A DNA stretch of 36,988 bases. Source: Rhodanobacter sp. (GTDB taxonomy: Bacteria; Pseudomonadota; Gammaproteobacteria; Xanthomonadales; Rhodanobacteraceae). How positions within the stretch are numbered: the first letter of the stretch is position 1; each line of letters begins with the position of its first letter. The position numbers and the translations under genes were made by a program. Location: positions 1-36,988 of the forward strand of contig DAHUXL010000238.1 in assembly GCA_027307195.1 (NCBI GenBank). Reading direction: 5' to 3'. The notes under the pieces are model-generated. The model saw nothing but the letters and a program-made list of their open reading frames with translations. It was not told the DNA's origin and made no database searches. Positions 17,905 through 26,066 of the stretch are shown here, in pieces.

Positions 17905-20076
17905 TCAGAAATCCTTCTGCAAACTCAGATACAGGCCACGACGCGGACCGAACTGCGGTGCACCGACGCCGATGCCGGTGCCGTCGCGCAGCTCATAGGT
18001 GCGGTCCAGGGCGTTGATCACCGCCAGCTGGGTGTGCAGCTTGCCGAATTGATCGAACATGAGCTCGTGCGACACGCTGAGGTTCAGCTGGAAGTACGCC
18101 GGCAGTGATGCGCCGTTCGGCACGCCGCCGTCCTTGCGCAAGCCGCTGCCGAACAGATAGTTGGCACCGACCTTGGTGCTGTCGTTCAGCGCGTAGCTGA
18201 TGCCGCCGGACGAGGTCAGTTTCTGGTCGTGGTCGAGGAGGATGTAGTGGTTCTGGACGTAGGCCAGGTCTTCCGGCGCGAAATTGTACTGGCTGGTGAT
18301 GATGCGCTCGCCGATGGCCTTGCCGATCGACGCGTTGAAGTAGGCCGACAACGGGCCCTGCGCGTAGTTGGCGGTGAGCTCCAGCCCTTTCACGCGGCCC
18401 TGCGCGTAGTTGAAGGTGGAGTAGACCAGCGCCGAACCGAACTGGCCCTCGTCCTGCAGGCGCTGCACCTTGCGGTAATAGGCGTCCACACCAACCGTCC
18501 AGGCCGAGCCGATGTTCTGCGAGACGCCGGCGTCGAAGTAGTCCGAGCGTTCGGCCAGCGGCGTGTTGTTGCCCATGTCCGACACCGCATTGGTGGTGTC
18601 GTCGAATTTGGCGATATTGGCACTGGCGATCATCTCGGTCGCCGGCGGCGTGAAGTAGCGCGAATAACCGGCATGCACGGTAGTGCTGTCGGTCGCCTGC
18701 CAGACCAGGCCGAGACGCGGGCTCAGCTGGCTCTCGGTACGTGCCAACTGGTACTGGTCGCCGCGCAGACCATAGTTCAGCGTCCACCTGTCGCTGATGC
18801 TCCATTCGTCCTGCACATAGGCCGACCAGGTCTTCGCGGTGAGGCGGCTGTTGTCGAGGATGTTGATCGGCGTGGTGCTGGTCTGGTTGCCGGAGGCATC
18901 GGCCGGAAACACCCATGCATCGTTGCCGCTGACGGCGCGCTCGAAGCTGCCGTAGATGCCGTATCGCAGGGTATGACTACTGCCCATCGGCATGGAGAAA
19001 TCCGCCTGCAACGTGCTGGCGCGATTGCCGCGGGTGACGTTCGAGGCGACGCCGTTGAACATCAGCTCACCGATCTCGTCGGGCGCGTAGGCGACGCTGC
19101 TGTAGCGCTGACCCACCGACACCTGGTAATCGGTCTGGCCCAGCTTGCCCTGCAACGCCAGCACGCCGAAGCGGGTGTTCTCGCGCTGCTGCTCGTTCAG
19201 ATCGGCGGAGTTGAAATCGACGGTATCGAGATAGCCGAACTGCGGCGTCTGGCCCGGATTGTTCGGAATCTGGAAGCGGCTGTTGGCCAGACCGAACAGG
19301 AGGCTCAAGCGGGTGTCGTTGTCGATCAGGTAGCTGATGTCGCCGAAGCTCTTCACCTGGTTGGTATGGTCGTGGATCGGTTTCCTGCTGGCTGTCGGGT
19401 TCTCGATGCCAACATCGCTCTCCAGATAGTTGGCGGTGAGGAAATAGCTCCAGCGATCATCGCCGCCCCAGATCGACGCATTCGGGTTGAGCGTGCCGTA
19501 AGAACCCGCGGTGACGCCGACACTGCCGCCATTGCCGAGGCCATGCCCGCTGCGGGTGGTGATGTCGACCACGGCCGCCGTGCGCAAGCCGTATTGGGCC
19601 GGCAGCGCGCCGTCGAGCAGCTTCACGTTATCGATCATGCGCGCATCGAGACTTTGCCCGAAGCCACCAATCGATTCGGGAATGATCACGCCATTGATGC
19701 GGTATTGCAGGTTCGCGTGGTCACCGCGCACATGCAGGCCACCGTAGGAATCCTGCACCACGCCCGGTGCCTGCAACAGCACCTGGTTCATCGGCGTGGA
19801 CGCACCCAGCGGCAGCTGCGCGATCGCCTTGTGGTCGATTACGTACTGACTGCTGCCGGTGTCCGGCGACAGCGCGTTGCGCGCCCGGTCCAACCTGGCG
19901 GATACATCGATCGCGCTCAGATCCTTGGTCGTGGGCTGATCGTTGCCGGCGTCGTTATCCGCCGGAACATCCGTGCTGGTGACGGCAGCGGCTATCGCCA
20001 CCGGTGTATCGGTGGCTTGAACGGTGGTCGCGGCCAGCGCAGCGGCAAGACTCAGGGCGAGCAGGGTCAGCTTCAT
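17905..20076 (-). CDS. TonB-dependent outer-membrane receptor, probably Zur-controlled
   Basis: 723 residues from ATG 20076, preceded by TGGAG. A signal peptide (MKLTLLALSLAAALAATTVQA, first 20-odd residues) and a short linker lead to a plug domain (about 65-180: QVLLQAPGVVQDSYGGLHVRG, then NGVIIPESIGGFGQSLD), then a 22-strand-type barrel ending in the outer-membrane signature LYLSLQKDF with terminal Phe. Such receptors import metal chelates, cobalamin or sugars using TonB/ExbBD. A perfect Zur-type palindrome at 20115-20132 lies 38 bases before the start codon, so uptake of zinc or a zinc complex is inferred. No His-rich loop as in ZnuD is visible. The substrate is therefore inferred from regulation only. 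Confidence 0.88.
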   Translation of the reverse strand: MKLTLLALSLAAALAATTVQATDTPVAIAAAVTSTDVPADNDAGNDQPTTKDLSAIDVSARLDRARNALSPDTGSSQYVIDHKAIAQLPLGASTPMNQVLLQAPGVVQDSYGGLHVRGDHANLQYRINGVIIPESIGGFGQSLDARMIDNVKLLDGALPAQYGLRTAAVVDITTRSGHGLGNGGSVGVTAGSYGTLNPNASIWGGDDRWSYFLTANYLESDVGIENPTASRKPIHDHTNQVKSFGDISYLIDNDTRLSLLFGLANSRFQIPNNPGQTPQFGYLDTVDFNSADLNEQQRENTRFGVLALQGKLGQTDYQVSVGQRYSSVAYAPDEIGELMFNGVASNVTRGNRASTLQADFSMPMGSSHTLRYGIYGSFERAVSGNDAWVFPADASGNQTSTTPINILDNSRLTAKTWSAYVQDEWSISDRWTLNYGLRGDQYQLARTESQLSPRLGLVWQATDSTTVHAGYSRYFTPPATEMIASANIAKFDDTTNAVSDMGNNTPLAERSDYFDAGVSQNIGSAWTVGVDAYYRKVQRLQDEGQFGSALVYSTFNYAQGRVKGLELTANYAQGPLSAYFNASIGKAIGERIITSQYNFAPEDLAYVQNHYILLDHDQKLTSSGGISYALNDSTKVGANYLFGSGLRKDGGVPNGASLPAYFQLNLSVSHELMFDQFGKLHTQLAVINALDRTYELRDGTGIGVGAPQFGPRRGLYLSLQKDF

Positions 20077-20114
20077 CGGGGGCTCCAGCAAGGGACGGTG
20101 GGGAGATGATTTAT

Positions 20115-20132
20115 GTAATGTTATAACATTAC
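20115..20132. promoter_or_regulatory. Zur-box-like 18-bp perfect palindrome
   Basis: GTAATGTTATAACATTAC is a perfect inverted repeat, AT-rich in a GC-rich neighbourhood. It closely resembles proteobacterial Zur operators (core AATGTTATAACATT). It lies 38 bases upstream of the TonB-dependent receptor start and about 150 bases upstream of the divergent EcsC-like gene, a position where a zinc-bound repressor would block the receptor promoter. Confidence 0.72.
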
Positions 20133-20285
20133 TTGTCATTCGTTCCGCGCTCCAGCGCCGGAAGTCACGCCTGAGATGAAACCCGCTGCCGACGAGCCTG
20201 CGCCAGCCATTGAGGTCGGCTTCACATGGCTCATCTAGACTGCTGGGACACACGCCGGTTCGCGGCGACGATCCATGGAGCGCGC

Positions 20286-21068
20286 ATGACCAAGCACAGC
20301 GAGCAGGTTCCGGCCGTCATCGCACCGGTCGAGCACAACCGAGTGACGCAGGCGATCCTCGATTTCGTCAGCAAGGTGCCGGACAGCAAGGTCGGCAGCA
20401 GCAAGGATCCCGTCAGCGAGGCACGCCGATTGGCCAATCGGGCGGCCCAGCGCGCTGCGCTCACCGCCGGTTCGCTGGCGCTGCCGCCGGGGCCGCTGGG
20501 CTGGCTGACCCTGCTGCCGGAACTGATCGCGATCTGGAAGATCCAGGGGCAGATGGTCAGCGACATTGCCGGCGCCTACGGCCGTAATCACACCCTCGGT
20601 CGCGAACAGATGCTGTGGTGCCTGTTTCGCCACACCGCCGCACAGGCGTTCCGCGACCTGGTCGTGCAGTTGGGCGACCGGCTCGTGTTCCGCCGGATGT
20701 CCTATGGCGTCGCCCAACGCGTGGCCAAACAGATCGGCGTGAAACTGACCCAGCGCACGGTGAGCGAAGGCCTGTCGCGCTGGCTGCCGGTGATCGGCGC
20801 ACTCGGTGTCGGCGCCTATGCCTATTACGACACCGGGCAAGTCGCCAGTACCGCGATCGCGCTGTTCAGTGGCGATGTCGTGATGGAAAACGAGGCTGAC
20901 GAAACCGCCACGGAATCCGGCAAAGCAGCACCACGCAAGAAAGCGTCACCGGTACGTCGCGCCATGGACAAACTGGTGGACAAGGCGACAACCGGCGCCG
21001 TACGCAAGGCCGCCAGTGCCGCACGCAAGGTCGCGAACAGGAAACCTCGTCAGTCGAAGGCGGACTGA
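20286..21068 (+). CDS. EcsC-like family protein
   Basis: 260 residues. The centre carries the EcsC-like signature: an Ala-rich stretch with LALPPGPLGWLTLLPELIAI (about 60-80), IWKIQGQMVSDIAGAYG, and a second amphipathic part with LPVIGALGVGAYAYYDT (about 175-191). The last 60 residues are Lys/Arg/Ala-rich and histone-H1-like, a common tail in this order. The family is named after Bacillus EcsC, whose biochemical role is not known. ATG 20286 (MTKHSEQVP) is preferred over the in-frame 20226 ATG because the upstream part has no family features. It is divergent from the receptor gene, so the Zur-like site could in principle also affect it. Confidence 0.75.
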   Translation: MTKHSEQVPAVIAPVEHNRVTQAILDFVSKVPDSKVGSSKDPVSEARRLANRAAQRAALTAGSLALPPGPLGWLTLLPELIAIWKIQGQMVSDIAGAYGRNHTLGREQMLWCLFRHTAAQAFRDLVVQLGDRLVFRRMSYGVAQRVAKQIGVKLTQRTVSEGLSRWLPVIGALGVGAYAYYDTGQVASTAIALFSGDVVMENEADETATESGKAAPRKKASPVRRAMDKLVDKATTGAVRKAASAARKVANRKPRQSKAD

Positions 21069-21140
21069 TCGCTCGCCAGCGGATGACGCATTGCATGCTT
21101 TGCGGCAAGCTGTCCGCTGGATTGCCGCAGGAACCGACGC

Positions 21141-21887
21141 ATGACGCCACGCCATGATCGCCCCGTCGCACTGATCACCGGCGCCGGTCGTCGTGTGGGT
21201 GCAGTGATCGCACGCACGTTGCACGCAGCCGGCTACGACCTGGCGTTGCACTACCGACGTTCCATCGACGACGCGCGCATGCTGGCCGACGAACTGGAGC
21301 GGCAGCGCAGTGGCAGCACTTTGCTGCTTCAGGCCGAACTGGCTGACATCTCCGCACTGCCGGTCATGATCGAACAATTGCTGGCGCACTACGGCCGGCT
21401 CGACGCGCTGGTCAACAATGCCTCGGCGTTCTACCCCACGCCGCTGGGCACCGCGTCAGCGCAGCAATGGAACGAGCTGTTCGCCTCCAATGCGCAGGCG
21501 CCGTTCTTCCTCAGCCAGGCGGCGATTCCGGCGCTGCGCGAAGCGCACGGCGGCATCGTCAACATGATCGACATCTACGCCGAACGGCCGCTGGCGGAAC
21601 ACCCGCTGTACTGCATGGCCAAGGCGGCGCTCGCCGCGATGACCCGTTCACTGGCGCTGGATCTGGGTCCGGACATACGCGTCAACGGCGTGGCTCCCGG
21701 CGCCGTGATGTGGCCCAGCGACGGCAAGCCGTATGCCGATCAGCAGGCGATGCTGGCGCGCACGCCGCTACAGCGTGCAGGCACGCCCGAGGATGTGGCC
21801 GGCACCGTATTGTGGCTGCTGCGCGATGCGCCATTCGTCACTGGCCAGATCATCCGCATCGACGGTGGCCGCACCCTGTCGGTGTGA
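21141..21887 (+). CDS. Pteridine reductase (short-chain dehydrogenase/reductase)
   Basis: 248 residues. SDR marks are the NADPH-binding TGAGRRVGAVIARTL (about 12-26), with Arg-Arg as in PTR1/FolM-type enzymes, NNASAFYPT (about 93-101) and the catalytic YCMAKAAL (YxxxK, about 155-162). IDIYAERPL replaces the usual Ser-rich strand, as in pteridine reductases. A C-terminal GQIIRIDGGRTL closes the fold. It would reduce dihydrobiopterin, dihydromonapterin or dihydrofolate with NADPH. folK and folB lie 1-2 kb downstream on the other strand, which supports a pterin/folate role. AGGA stands about 8 bases before the ATG. Confidence 0.88.
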   Translation: MTPRHDRPVALITGAGRRVGAVIARTLHAAGYDLALHYRRSIDDARMLADELERQRSGSTLLLQAELADISALPVMIEQLLAHYGRLDALVNNASAFYPTPLGTASAQQWNELFASNAQAPFFLSQAAIPALREAHGGIVNMIDIYAERPLAEHPLYCMAKAALAAMTRSLALDLGPDIRVNGVAPGAVMWPSDGKPYADQQAMLARTPLQRAGTPEDVAGTVLWLLRDAPFVTGQIIRIDGGRTLSV

Positions 21888-21889
21888 CT

Positions 21890-21910
21890 GCCTCCCCTGC
21901 GCGGGGAGGC
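21890..21910. terminator. Bidirectional hairpin between convergent genes
   Basis: Perfect 8-bp stem GCCTCCCC/GGGGAGGC with a 5-base loop TGCGC, starting two bases after the pteridine reductase stop and 12 bases before the end of the convergent membrane-protein gene. There is no U-tract, so termination strength is uncertain. Confidence 0.55.
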
Positions 21911-21921
21911 CGTTCATCGCA

Positions 21922-22785
21922 TCACTGCTTCTGCTTGCTGCGGAACGCCTGCTCCAGCAGCGACTGATCGAAACCGACACTGGCCTCGCCCGCTTCCGCA
22001 TAGCGATACAGCGCGGCCGCGTAGATGCCCTGCAGCGATGACTGGATCAGACCGAGAAGGATGAATCCCAGCACCACCAGGGTCACCGCCAGCACGATCG
22101 CCACGACCGACTGCAGCGCGAACGCGCCACCGATCAGCACCGCGCCCCCCAGCACGGCCACGAACATCAGCAGACCGAACACGACGCCGATGCCGCCATT
22201 GCCGATCAGGTTCTCGCCCCAGCTGCGCTTGAGCAGTTCCACGCTGCGCTTGACCGCATCGACCGGGCCCACATCCTGGCTGGCCAGGATCGGCACCACC
22301 AGAAACGTCGCCACGGTCCACGCCAGACCGAGGAAGCCGACCACCAGCCGCCCGATCAGGCCCAGGCGTTCCTGCACCATCCGCAGCACCAGACCGACGG
22401 TGGCCGCTATCAGCGCGTAACCAAGGATGTGCGGAAGCCGCGAACGCGCCAGCGCAAAACCCGCCGCCACGCTGGTCGGCTCGCCACGCAGATGCATCAG
22501 CGCCACACCGGTCAGCGCGGTCTGGAAGAAGACGATCACGAAATACTGCACCAGATAAAACGCGAACATCAGCAGATACGCGCCCGCCGACATGCGTTGA
22601 TGGAAATCCTGCCCGACATGTTCGCCACCGATCACCATCAGCGCGACCGGGATCAAAAAGCTCGCCGCCACCAGCAGCGTGCACAGCCCCGACAGCAACG
22701 GAAAGACCAGCAGCGATTTGTCCGAGCGCAGCACCGCCGCGCTTGCCTTCATCAAGGCCCAACTGCGTGCAAATTTCCCAGCCAT
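21922..22785 (-). CDS. DUF6159-like polytopic membrane protein
   Basis: 287 residues from ATG 22785 (MAGKFARSWALMKASAAVL). About six membrane helices: two near residues 28-50 and 60-90, paired helices around 120-165, and a long hydrophobic pair at 190-245. Between them lies the conserved-looking VPILASQDVGPVDAVKRSVE, then LKRSWGENLIGNGGIG. A cytosolic C-terminus ends SLLEQAFRSKQKQ. The pattern fits the uncharacterised bacterial family of about 290-residue membrane proteins (DUF6159). No function is known. It is convergent with the pteridine reductase and upstream of nothing on its strand. Confidence 0.7.
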   Translation of the reverse strand: MAGKFARSWALMKASAAVLRSDKSLLVFPLLSGLCTLLVAASFLIPVALMVIGGEHVGQDFHQRMSAGAYLLMFAFYLVQYFVIVFFQTALTGVALMHLRGEPTSVAAGFALARSRLPHILGYALIAATVGLVLRMVQERLGLIGRLVVGFLGLAWTVATFLVVPILASQDVGPVDAVKRSVELLKRSWGENLIGNGGIGVVFGLLMFVAVLGGAVLIGGAFALQSVVAIVLAVTLVVLGFILLGLIQSSLQGIYAAALYRYAEAGEASVGFDQSLLEQAFRSKQKQ

Positions 22786-22862
22786 GTGTCGCCCCCGCGT
22801 CCGTGGATTGTATGAAGGTGTCTTTCTAGCACCAGCCATCCGCGCGCGACAGTGCAGACCGT

Positions 22863-23351
22863 TCAGTCCGGCAGCGGTTCGAGAGTCAATGGCTCATGCT
22901 CCGCCGGAAACGCGGCCCACAACTCGGCCATGCTGAGGCCGCTCAGCGGATGCCGGAACGCCGGCGCGATATCCGCGATTGGCCGCAGTACGAAGGCGTG
23001 CTTGATCTCCTTGCGCGGAATCTGCAGATGGCCGGGCCCGTCGAGCACCAGCGCGTCGTAGAACACGATGTCGATATCCAGCGTGCGGTCGGAGTAGCGC
23101 GGCACGTCCCTACGGCGGCCATGACGATCTTCCAGCGCATGCAGCCAGTCGTTCAGCGCTTCCGGCGACCAGTCGGTATCCAGCCCCACCGCCAGATTGA
23201 CGAAATCCGCGCCGCTGAAACCTACCGAGCGGCTGCGATACGCCGGCGACACGCTGATCGCGCCAAAACGTTCACGCAAGGCAGCAACGGCCGCAGGCAA
23301 ATAACGCTGGGGTTCGAGGTTGGAGCCCAGACTCAGATAGACGCGCGCCAT
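22863..23351 (-). CDS. folK: 2-amino-4-hydroxy-6-hydroxymethyldihydropteridine pyrophosphokinase
   Basis: 162 residues, normal size. The opening MARVYLSLGSNLEPQ is diagnostic, as are the pterin-loop FVNLAVGLDT, the ATP-binding HGRRRDVPRYSDRTLDIDIV (about 76-95, with RxxxRxxxRxxDxD) and the IPRKEIKHAFVLRPIADIAP segment. It transfers pyrophosphate from ATP to 6-hydroxymethyl-7,8-dihydropterin in folate synthesis. Its ATG overlaps the stop of folB by one base, giving a folB-folK operon in the order of the pathway. Confidence 0.96.
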   Translation of the reverse strand: MARVYLSLGSNLEPQRYLPAAVAALRERFGAISVSPAYRSRSVGFSGADFVNLAVGLDTDWSPEALNDWLHALEDRHGRRRDVPRYSDRTLDIDIVFYDALVLDGPGHLQIPRKEIKHAFVLRPIADIAPAFRHPLSGLSMAELWAAFPAEHEPLTLEPLPD

Positions 23352-23710
23352 CAGACAGGCCGCGTGCCGCGCTCGATGCGCACACCCACCGCCTTCGCGC
23401 CGCGTACCGCGCCGGGCTTGGACAACTTCAGGCGAACCCAGCTGACCCCGAACTCCTCGCGAATGATCGCCGCGCAGCGCTCGGCCAGCGTCTCGACCAG
23501 GCCGAAGCTCGACTCGCTCACATAACCGATGAGGCGCTTGGACACGTCCTTGTAGTTCAGCGTGAGCGCGATGTCGTCGCTGGCCGCCGGCACGGTGTTG
23601 TCGAACGCCATCTCGATATCGAATGACAGGGTCTGCCGCACGCGGCGCTCCCAGTCGTAGATGCCGATGACGGTGTCGATGCGCAGGTCTTCGATGAAAA
23701 CGATATCCAT
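23351..23710 (-). CDS. folB: Dihydroneopterin aldolase
   Basis: 119 residues. The start MDIVFIEDLRIDTVIGIYDWERRVRQ is the standard FolB N-terminus with the Glu22-equivalent in the YDWE turn. LNYKDVSKRL and SFGLVETLAERCA follow, including the conserved Tyr and Glu, and LKLSKPGAVRGAKAVGV carries the catalytic Lys. It cleaves 7,8-dihydroneopterin to 6-hydroxymethyl-7,8-dihydropterin and glycolaldehyde, the substrate of the coupled downstream FolK. The about 100 bases to the divergent dbpA gene should hold both promoters. Confidence 0.95.
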   Translation of the reverse strand: MDIVFIEDLRIDTVIGIYDWERRVRQTLSFDIEMAFDNTVPAASDDIALTLNYKDVSKRLIGYVSESSFGLVETLAERCAAIIREEFGVSWVRLKLSKPGAVRGAKAVGVRIERGTRPV

Positions 23711-23809
23711 GACGGTAATCACTGAGGCGATAGCCGTACAGGGTCGGCGAGCCGGCGCGCGGATGCAAGTCGCCGTAGCGTATGGTGGCGGTCGTGCGAT
23801 CATGTGCGG

Positions 23810-25189
23810 ATGACCACGTTCAGCACGCTCCCGCTCAAACCCGCCCTGCTCGCCAGTGTGGAAACGCTCGGCTACGCCACGATGACGCCGGTGCAGGCGC
23901 AAAGCCTGCCGCCGATGCTGGAAGGTCGCGACGTGATCGCGCAGGCGCAGACCGGCAGCGGCAAGACCGCGGCGTTCGGGCTGAGCCTGCTGCAATCGAT
24001 CGACGTGGACACGATCCGGCTGCAGGCGCTGGTGCTGTGCCCGACCCGCGAACTGGCCGATCAGGTCAGCAAGGCGATCCGCAAACTGGCGGCAAACATC
24101 CCGAACGTGAAGTTGCTCACCTTGTGCGGCGGCATGCCGCTGGGACCGCAGCTGGCCTCGCTCACGCATGATCCGCACATCGTGGTCGGCACCCCCGGCC
24201 GCGTGCAGGAACATCTGAAGCGGGAAAGCCTGCACGGCGGCGGCATCAAGGTGCTGGTGCTGGACGAAGCCGACCGCATGCTCGACATGGGTTTCACCGA
24301 GGCGATCGACGACATCATCGGGCGCATCGCCAAGCATCATCAGACCCTGCTGTTCTCGGCGACGTATCCGGACGAGATCCGCGCGGTGAGCCAGCGCGTG
24401 CAGAAGAATCCGGTCGAGGTCACCGTGGACGCGCCGGTGCATGAGCAGCCGGCGATCGAGCAGCGTTTCCACGAAGTGGAGCCGGCGCAGAAACCCGACG
24501 CACTGGCGCAATTGTTGAGCGGCGCGCACGCGGAGCATGCGCTGGTATTCTGCAATATGCGCCGCGAAGTGGATGCGGTGGCGCAGGAACTGGATCGCCG
24601 TGGCTTCTCCGCACTCGCGCTGCACGGCGACATGGAGCAACGTGACCGCGACGAAGTGCTGGTGCGTTTCGCCAATCGCAGTTGCGCGGTGCTGGTCGCC
24701 ACCGACGTGGCCGCGCGCGGGCTCGACATCGTGGCGCTGCCGCTGGTGGTGAGCTACGACATCGCCCACGATCCGGAAACCCACACCCATCGCATCGGCC
24801 GCACTGGTCGCGCCGGCCAGACCGGCCTGGCGATCACGCTGTGCACGCCGCGCGAGCGGCCGAAGGCGGCGAATATCGAGGAGCTCAACGGCACACCGTT
24901 GCCGTGGTGTCCGCTGAAAATCGCTCCATCCCGCGGCAAGACCCTGCATCTGGCGCCGATGAAGACGCTGGTAATCGATGCCGGTCGGCAGGACAAGCTG
25001 CGCCCCGGCGACATCCTCGGCGCACTCACCGGCGACGCCGGGCTCGACGCGAAGGACATCGGCAAGATCGACGTATTCGCCACCCGCGCCTACGTGGCAA
25101 TCAGCCGGGCGCTGGCGAACAAGGCACTGGAGCGGTTGCGCGCCGGCAAGATCAAGGGCCGCAATTTCCGCGTGCGCCCGCTGGGCTGA
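23810..25189 (+). CDS. dbpA: ATP-dependent RNA helicase DbpA (DEAD-box, 23S rRNA-specific)
   Basis: 459 residues. All DEAD-box motifs are visible: Q motif (GYATMTPVQAQSLP), AQTGSGKT (I), PTRELADQ (Ia), GTPGRVQEH (Ib), VLDEADRMLDMGF (II), FSATYP (III), VATDVAARGLDIV (V) and HRIGRTGRAGQ (VI). The last 75 residues form the DbpA RNA-binding domain (LRPGDILGALTGDAGLDAKDIGKID, shown here only in part, and KIKGRNFRVR at the end), which binds hairpin 92 of 23S rRNA. It acts in large-subunit assembly. GTG 23804 is an alternative start; ATG 23810 (MTTFSTLPL) matches the usual N-terminus. It is transcribed divergently from folB. Confidence 0.95.
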   Translation: MTTFSTLPLKPALLASVETLGYATMTPVQAQSLPPMLEGRDVIAQAQTGSGKTAAFGLSLLQSIDVDTIRLQALVLCPTRELADQVSKAIRKLAANIPNVKLLTLCGGMPLGPQLASLTHDPHIVVGTPGRVQEHLKRESLHGGGIKVLVLDEADRMLDMGFTEAIDDIIGRIAKHHQTLLFSATYPDEIRAVSQRVQKNPVEVTVDAPVHEQPAIEQRFHEVEPAQKPDALAQLLSGAHAEHALVFCNMRREVDAVAQELDRRGFSALALHGDMEQRDRDEVLVRFANRSCAVLVATDVAARGLDIVALPLVVSYDIAHDPETHTHRIGRTGRAGQTGLAITLCTPRERPKAANIEELNGTPLPWCPLKIAPSRGKTLHLAPMKTLVIDAGRQDKLRPGDILGALTGDAGLDAKDIGKIDVFATRAYVAISRALANKALERLRAGKIKGRNFRVRPLG

Positions 25190-25235
25190 CAGTCGCGCTG
25201 ACCCCGACGTTGTTCCCCTGCTGGAAGCTGACCCG

Positions 25236-26018
25236 ATGATCCGATCACCCGGCCTCACTTTGATCTTCGCCCTCGTCCTGCTGCTGGGCAGTACCGTCGC
25301 ACACGCCGCCATACCGGTATACGGCTACAAGGTCGTGCACAGCTACCCCCACGATACCGGCGCGTATACCGAGGGCCTGTTCTACAAGGACGGCTATCTC
25401 TACGAAAGCACCGGCCAGGCCGGCACCTCGACGGTGCGCAAGGTCGAACTGCAGAGCGGCGAGACGGTGCAGCGCTACAACGTGCCGTCACGGTATTTCG
25501 GCGAAGGCATCGTGGACTGGAAAGACCGGCTGGTGCAGCTCACCTGGCAGACGCAGACCGGCTTCGTCTACGACCTGGCCAGCTTCAAGTTGCAGCGCAC
25601 GTTTGCCTATCCGGGCGAAGGCTGGGCGCTGACCCGCGACGATCGCCATCTCTACATGAGCGACGGCACGCCGGTGCTGCGCGTGCTGGATCCGGAATCG
25701 CTGGCCACGATCCGACGCATCGCGGTGACAGCCGATGGTGCGCCGGTCACCAACCTCAACGAGCTGGAATGGATCAAGGGCGAGATCTACGCGAACGTGT
25801 GGCTGACCAACCGCATCGCGCGGATCGATCCCGCGAACGGTCACGTCGTCGGCTGGATCGATCTCGAAGGTTTGTTCGACATCGATCAGCTGGCGGATCC
25901 CGGCAACGACGTGCTCAACGGCATCGCCTATGACGCCGTGCACGATCGCCTGTTCGTCACCGGCAAGCGCTGGCCGAAGCTGTTCGAGATCAAGCTGGTG
26001 AAAAAAGCCACGCCGTAA
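25236..26018 (+). CDS. Secreted glutaminyl-peptide cyclotransferase (plant/bacterial type)
   Basis: 260 residues. A signal peptide (about 25 residues, cleaved near VAHAA) is followed by a five-bladed beta-propeller of the Glu_cyclase_2 family. Repeated signatures include FTEGL-like TGAYTEGLFYKDGYLYESTG, GEGIVDWKDRLVQLTW, EGWALTRDDRHLYMSDGT, LNELEWIKGEIYANVW and DVLNGIAYDAVHDRLFVTGK. These match the papaya/Xanthomonas-type enzyme, which converts N-terminal Gln to pyroglutamate in exported peptides. The ATG is preceded by GGAAG about 8 bases upstream. The gene starts 46 bases after dbpA. Confidence 0.92.
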   Translation: MIRSPGLTLIFALVLLLGSTVAHAAIPVYGYKVVHSYPHDTGAYTEGLFYKDGYLYESTGQAGTSTVRKVELQSGETVQRYNVPSRYFGEGIVDWKDRLVQLTWQTQTGFVYDLASFKLQRTFAYPGEGWALTRDDRHLYMSDGTPVLRVLDPESLATIRRIAVTADGAPVTNLNELEWIKGEIYANVWLTNRIARIDPANGHVVGWIDLEGLFDIDQLADPGNDVLNGIAYDAVHDRLFVTGKRWPKLFEIKLVKKATP

Positions 26019-26050
26019 CGTCGCGTCAGGCACGGCGACGGCTGCCGGCT

Positions 26051-26066
26051 GGATGCAGATGCATCC
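26051..26066. terminator. Short hairpin between convergent genes
   Basis: GGATGC-AGAT-GCATCC forms a 6-bp stem with a 4-base loop. It sits between the glutaminyl cyclase and the convergent flavoprotein gene and ends right at the latter's stop codon. It is a weak terminator candidate without U-tract. Confidence 0.4.

Noticed and set aside
18229-20109. Plus-strand open frame of 626 codons opposite the TonB-dependent receptor
   Set aside because: Same reason: the receptor on the minus strand shows signal peptide, plug and barrel end, and the antisense frame has no recognisable domain.
23351-25312. Minus-strand frame reading through folB into the antisense of dbpA
   Set aside because: Only the last 119 residues (FolB) are real; the upstream extension is antisense of the helicase.
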